From positions 1-6,562 of the forward strand of contig JASMME010000078.1 of NCBI GenBank assembly GCA_030748365.1: a DNA stretch of 6,562 nucleotides, in the 5' to 3' direction. How positions within the stretch are numbered: the stretch's first letter is position 1; each line of letters begins with the position of its first letter. A program made the translations under genes and the position numbers. Below are positions 6,431 to 6,562 of the stretch, piece after piece. The notes below the pieces were generated by a model. It was not told where the DNA came from and searched no databases. It saw nothing but the letters and a program-made list of their open reading frames with translations. The DNA is from Lutibacter sp. (GTDB taxonomy: Bacteria; Bacteroidota; Bacteroidia; Flavobacteriales; Flavobacteriaceae).

Positions 6431-6466
6431 AAACATCTGGGAATTCCCGGATGTTTGTTATTTTTA
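6431..6466 (+). terminator. Intrinsic terminator after the bacilliredoxin / small-ORF pair
   Basis: The arms 6431-6441 and 6446-6456 form an 11-bp stem with one G-U wobble and an AATT loop. The stem is GC-rich near the loop (TGGG/CCCG) and is followed by the T-rich tail GTTATTTTTA (6457-6466). It lies 23 nt after the small-ORF stop and is oriented to end the plus-strand transcript. The A-rich sequence upstream is too poor in long A-runs to make it strongly bidirectional. Confidence 0.85.
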
Positions 6467-6470
6467 GGGC

Positions 6471-6562
6471 ATGGATCATCCACGGATTATTGCAGAGACA
6501 GAAAGATTTGTACGACAAACGCTGGCGGGTGCTGAAGGCGGACACGACTGGTTCCATATACT
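6471..6562 (+). CDS. HD-domain phosphohydrolase-like protein (5' end only)
   Basis: Only the first 30 codons are in the window. The frame opens with ATG after an in-frame TAG (6465-6467), so this is the first possible ATG. The visible sequence has a short amphipathic helix (IIAETERFVRQTL, 6-18) followed by AEGGHDWFHI (21-30). This matches the N-terminus of the stand-alone HD-superfamily hydrolases related to E. coli YedJ, where the His and Asp of the HD pair (here His25-Asp26, with His29 close by) begin the metal-binding site. Such proteins hydrolyse phosphate esters, but substrates of this subgroup are poorly known. The start lies only 14 nt after the stem of the preceding terminator, so the gene must have its own very close promoter or depend on readthrough. 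The rest, including the remaining metal ligands, is outside the window. Confidence 0.72.
   Translation, partial: MDHPRIIAETERFVRQTLAGAEGGHDWFHI

Overview
The window looks like the chromosome of a Bacteroidota bacterium. The evidence is the type-2 (long, eukaryote-like) isoleucyl-tRNA synthetase, the gene order ileS - DksA-like gene - lspA, an LspA with a long extra loop, A-rich translation starts with little Shine-Dalgarno signal, and several matches to the Bacteroidota -7 promoter box TAnnTTTG. The order within the phylum cannot be fixed from this window; Chitinophagia or a relative is a guess. Most of the window reads as housekeeping sequence. There is no CRISPR array, insertion sequence, rRNA or tRNA gene that I can see.

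Layout. Positions 1-228 hold no convincing gene; this is the 3' flank of the lspA operon. From 4678 down to 229 on the minus strand lies a compact operon: ileS, then a DksA/TraR-type regulator starting 4 nt after the ileS stop, then lspA after a 66-nt gap. Positions 4679-4871 are a short non-coding gap with a weak ileS promoter candidate. A DjlA-like membrane co-chaperone (glycine-rich membrane segment, TerB, J domain) occupies 5612-4872 on the minus strand. A divergent promoter region (5613-5809) separates it from the plus-strand genes: a bacilliredoxin (BrxA/BrxB family, 5810-6220), a small overlapping Cys-containing ORF (6204-6407), a clear intrinsic terminator (6431-6466), and the first 30 codons of an HD-domain hydrolase (from 6471) that runs off the window. 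No gap exceeds 300 bases.

How the genes work together. ileS, the DksA-like gene and lspA link translation, transcription control and lipoprotein maturation in one transcript; ileS-lspA linkage is also known in proteobacteria. The bacilliredoxin and the small Cys protein may form a redox pair, which is inference from overlap only.

The most notable finding is in IleRS. The class I signature HIGH is written GIHH (residues 57-60), with the first and third positions swapped. As I recall the literature on type-2 IleRS, this GxHH variant is associated with very high mupirocin resistance. Other points worth a look are a TTG start for lspA with no ATG available, a DksA-like protein that has lost three of four zinc-finger cysteines while keeping the coil-tip Asp-x-Ala, a small hairpin over the djlA-like ribosome-binding region, and a terminator ending only 14 nt before the next start codon.
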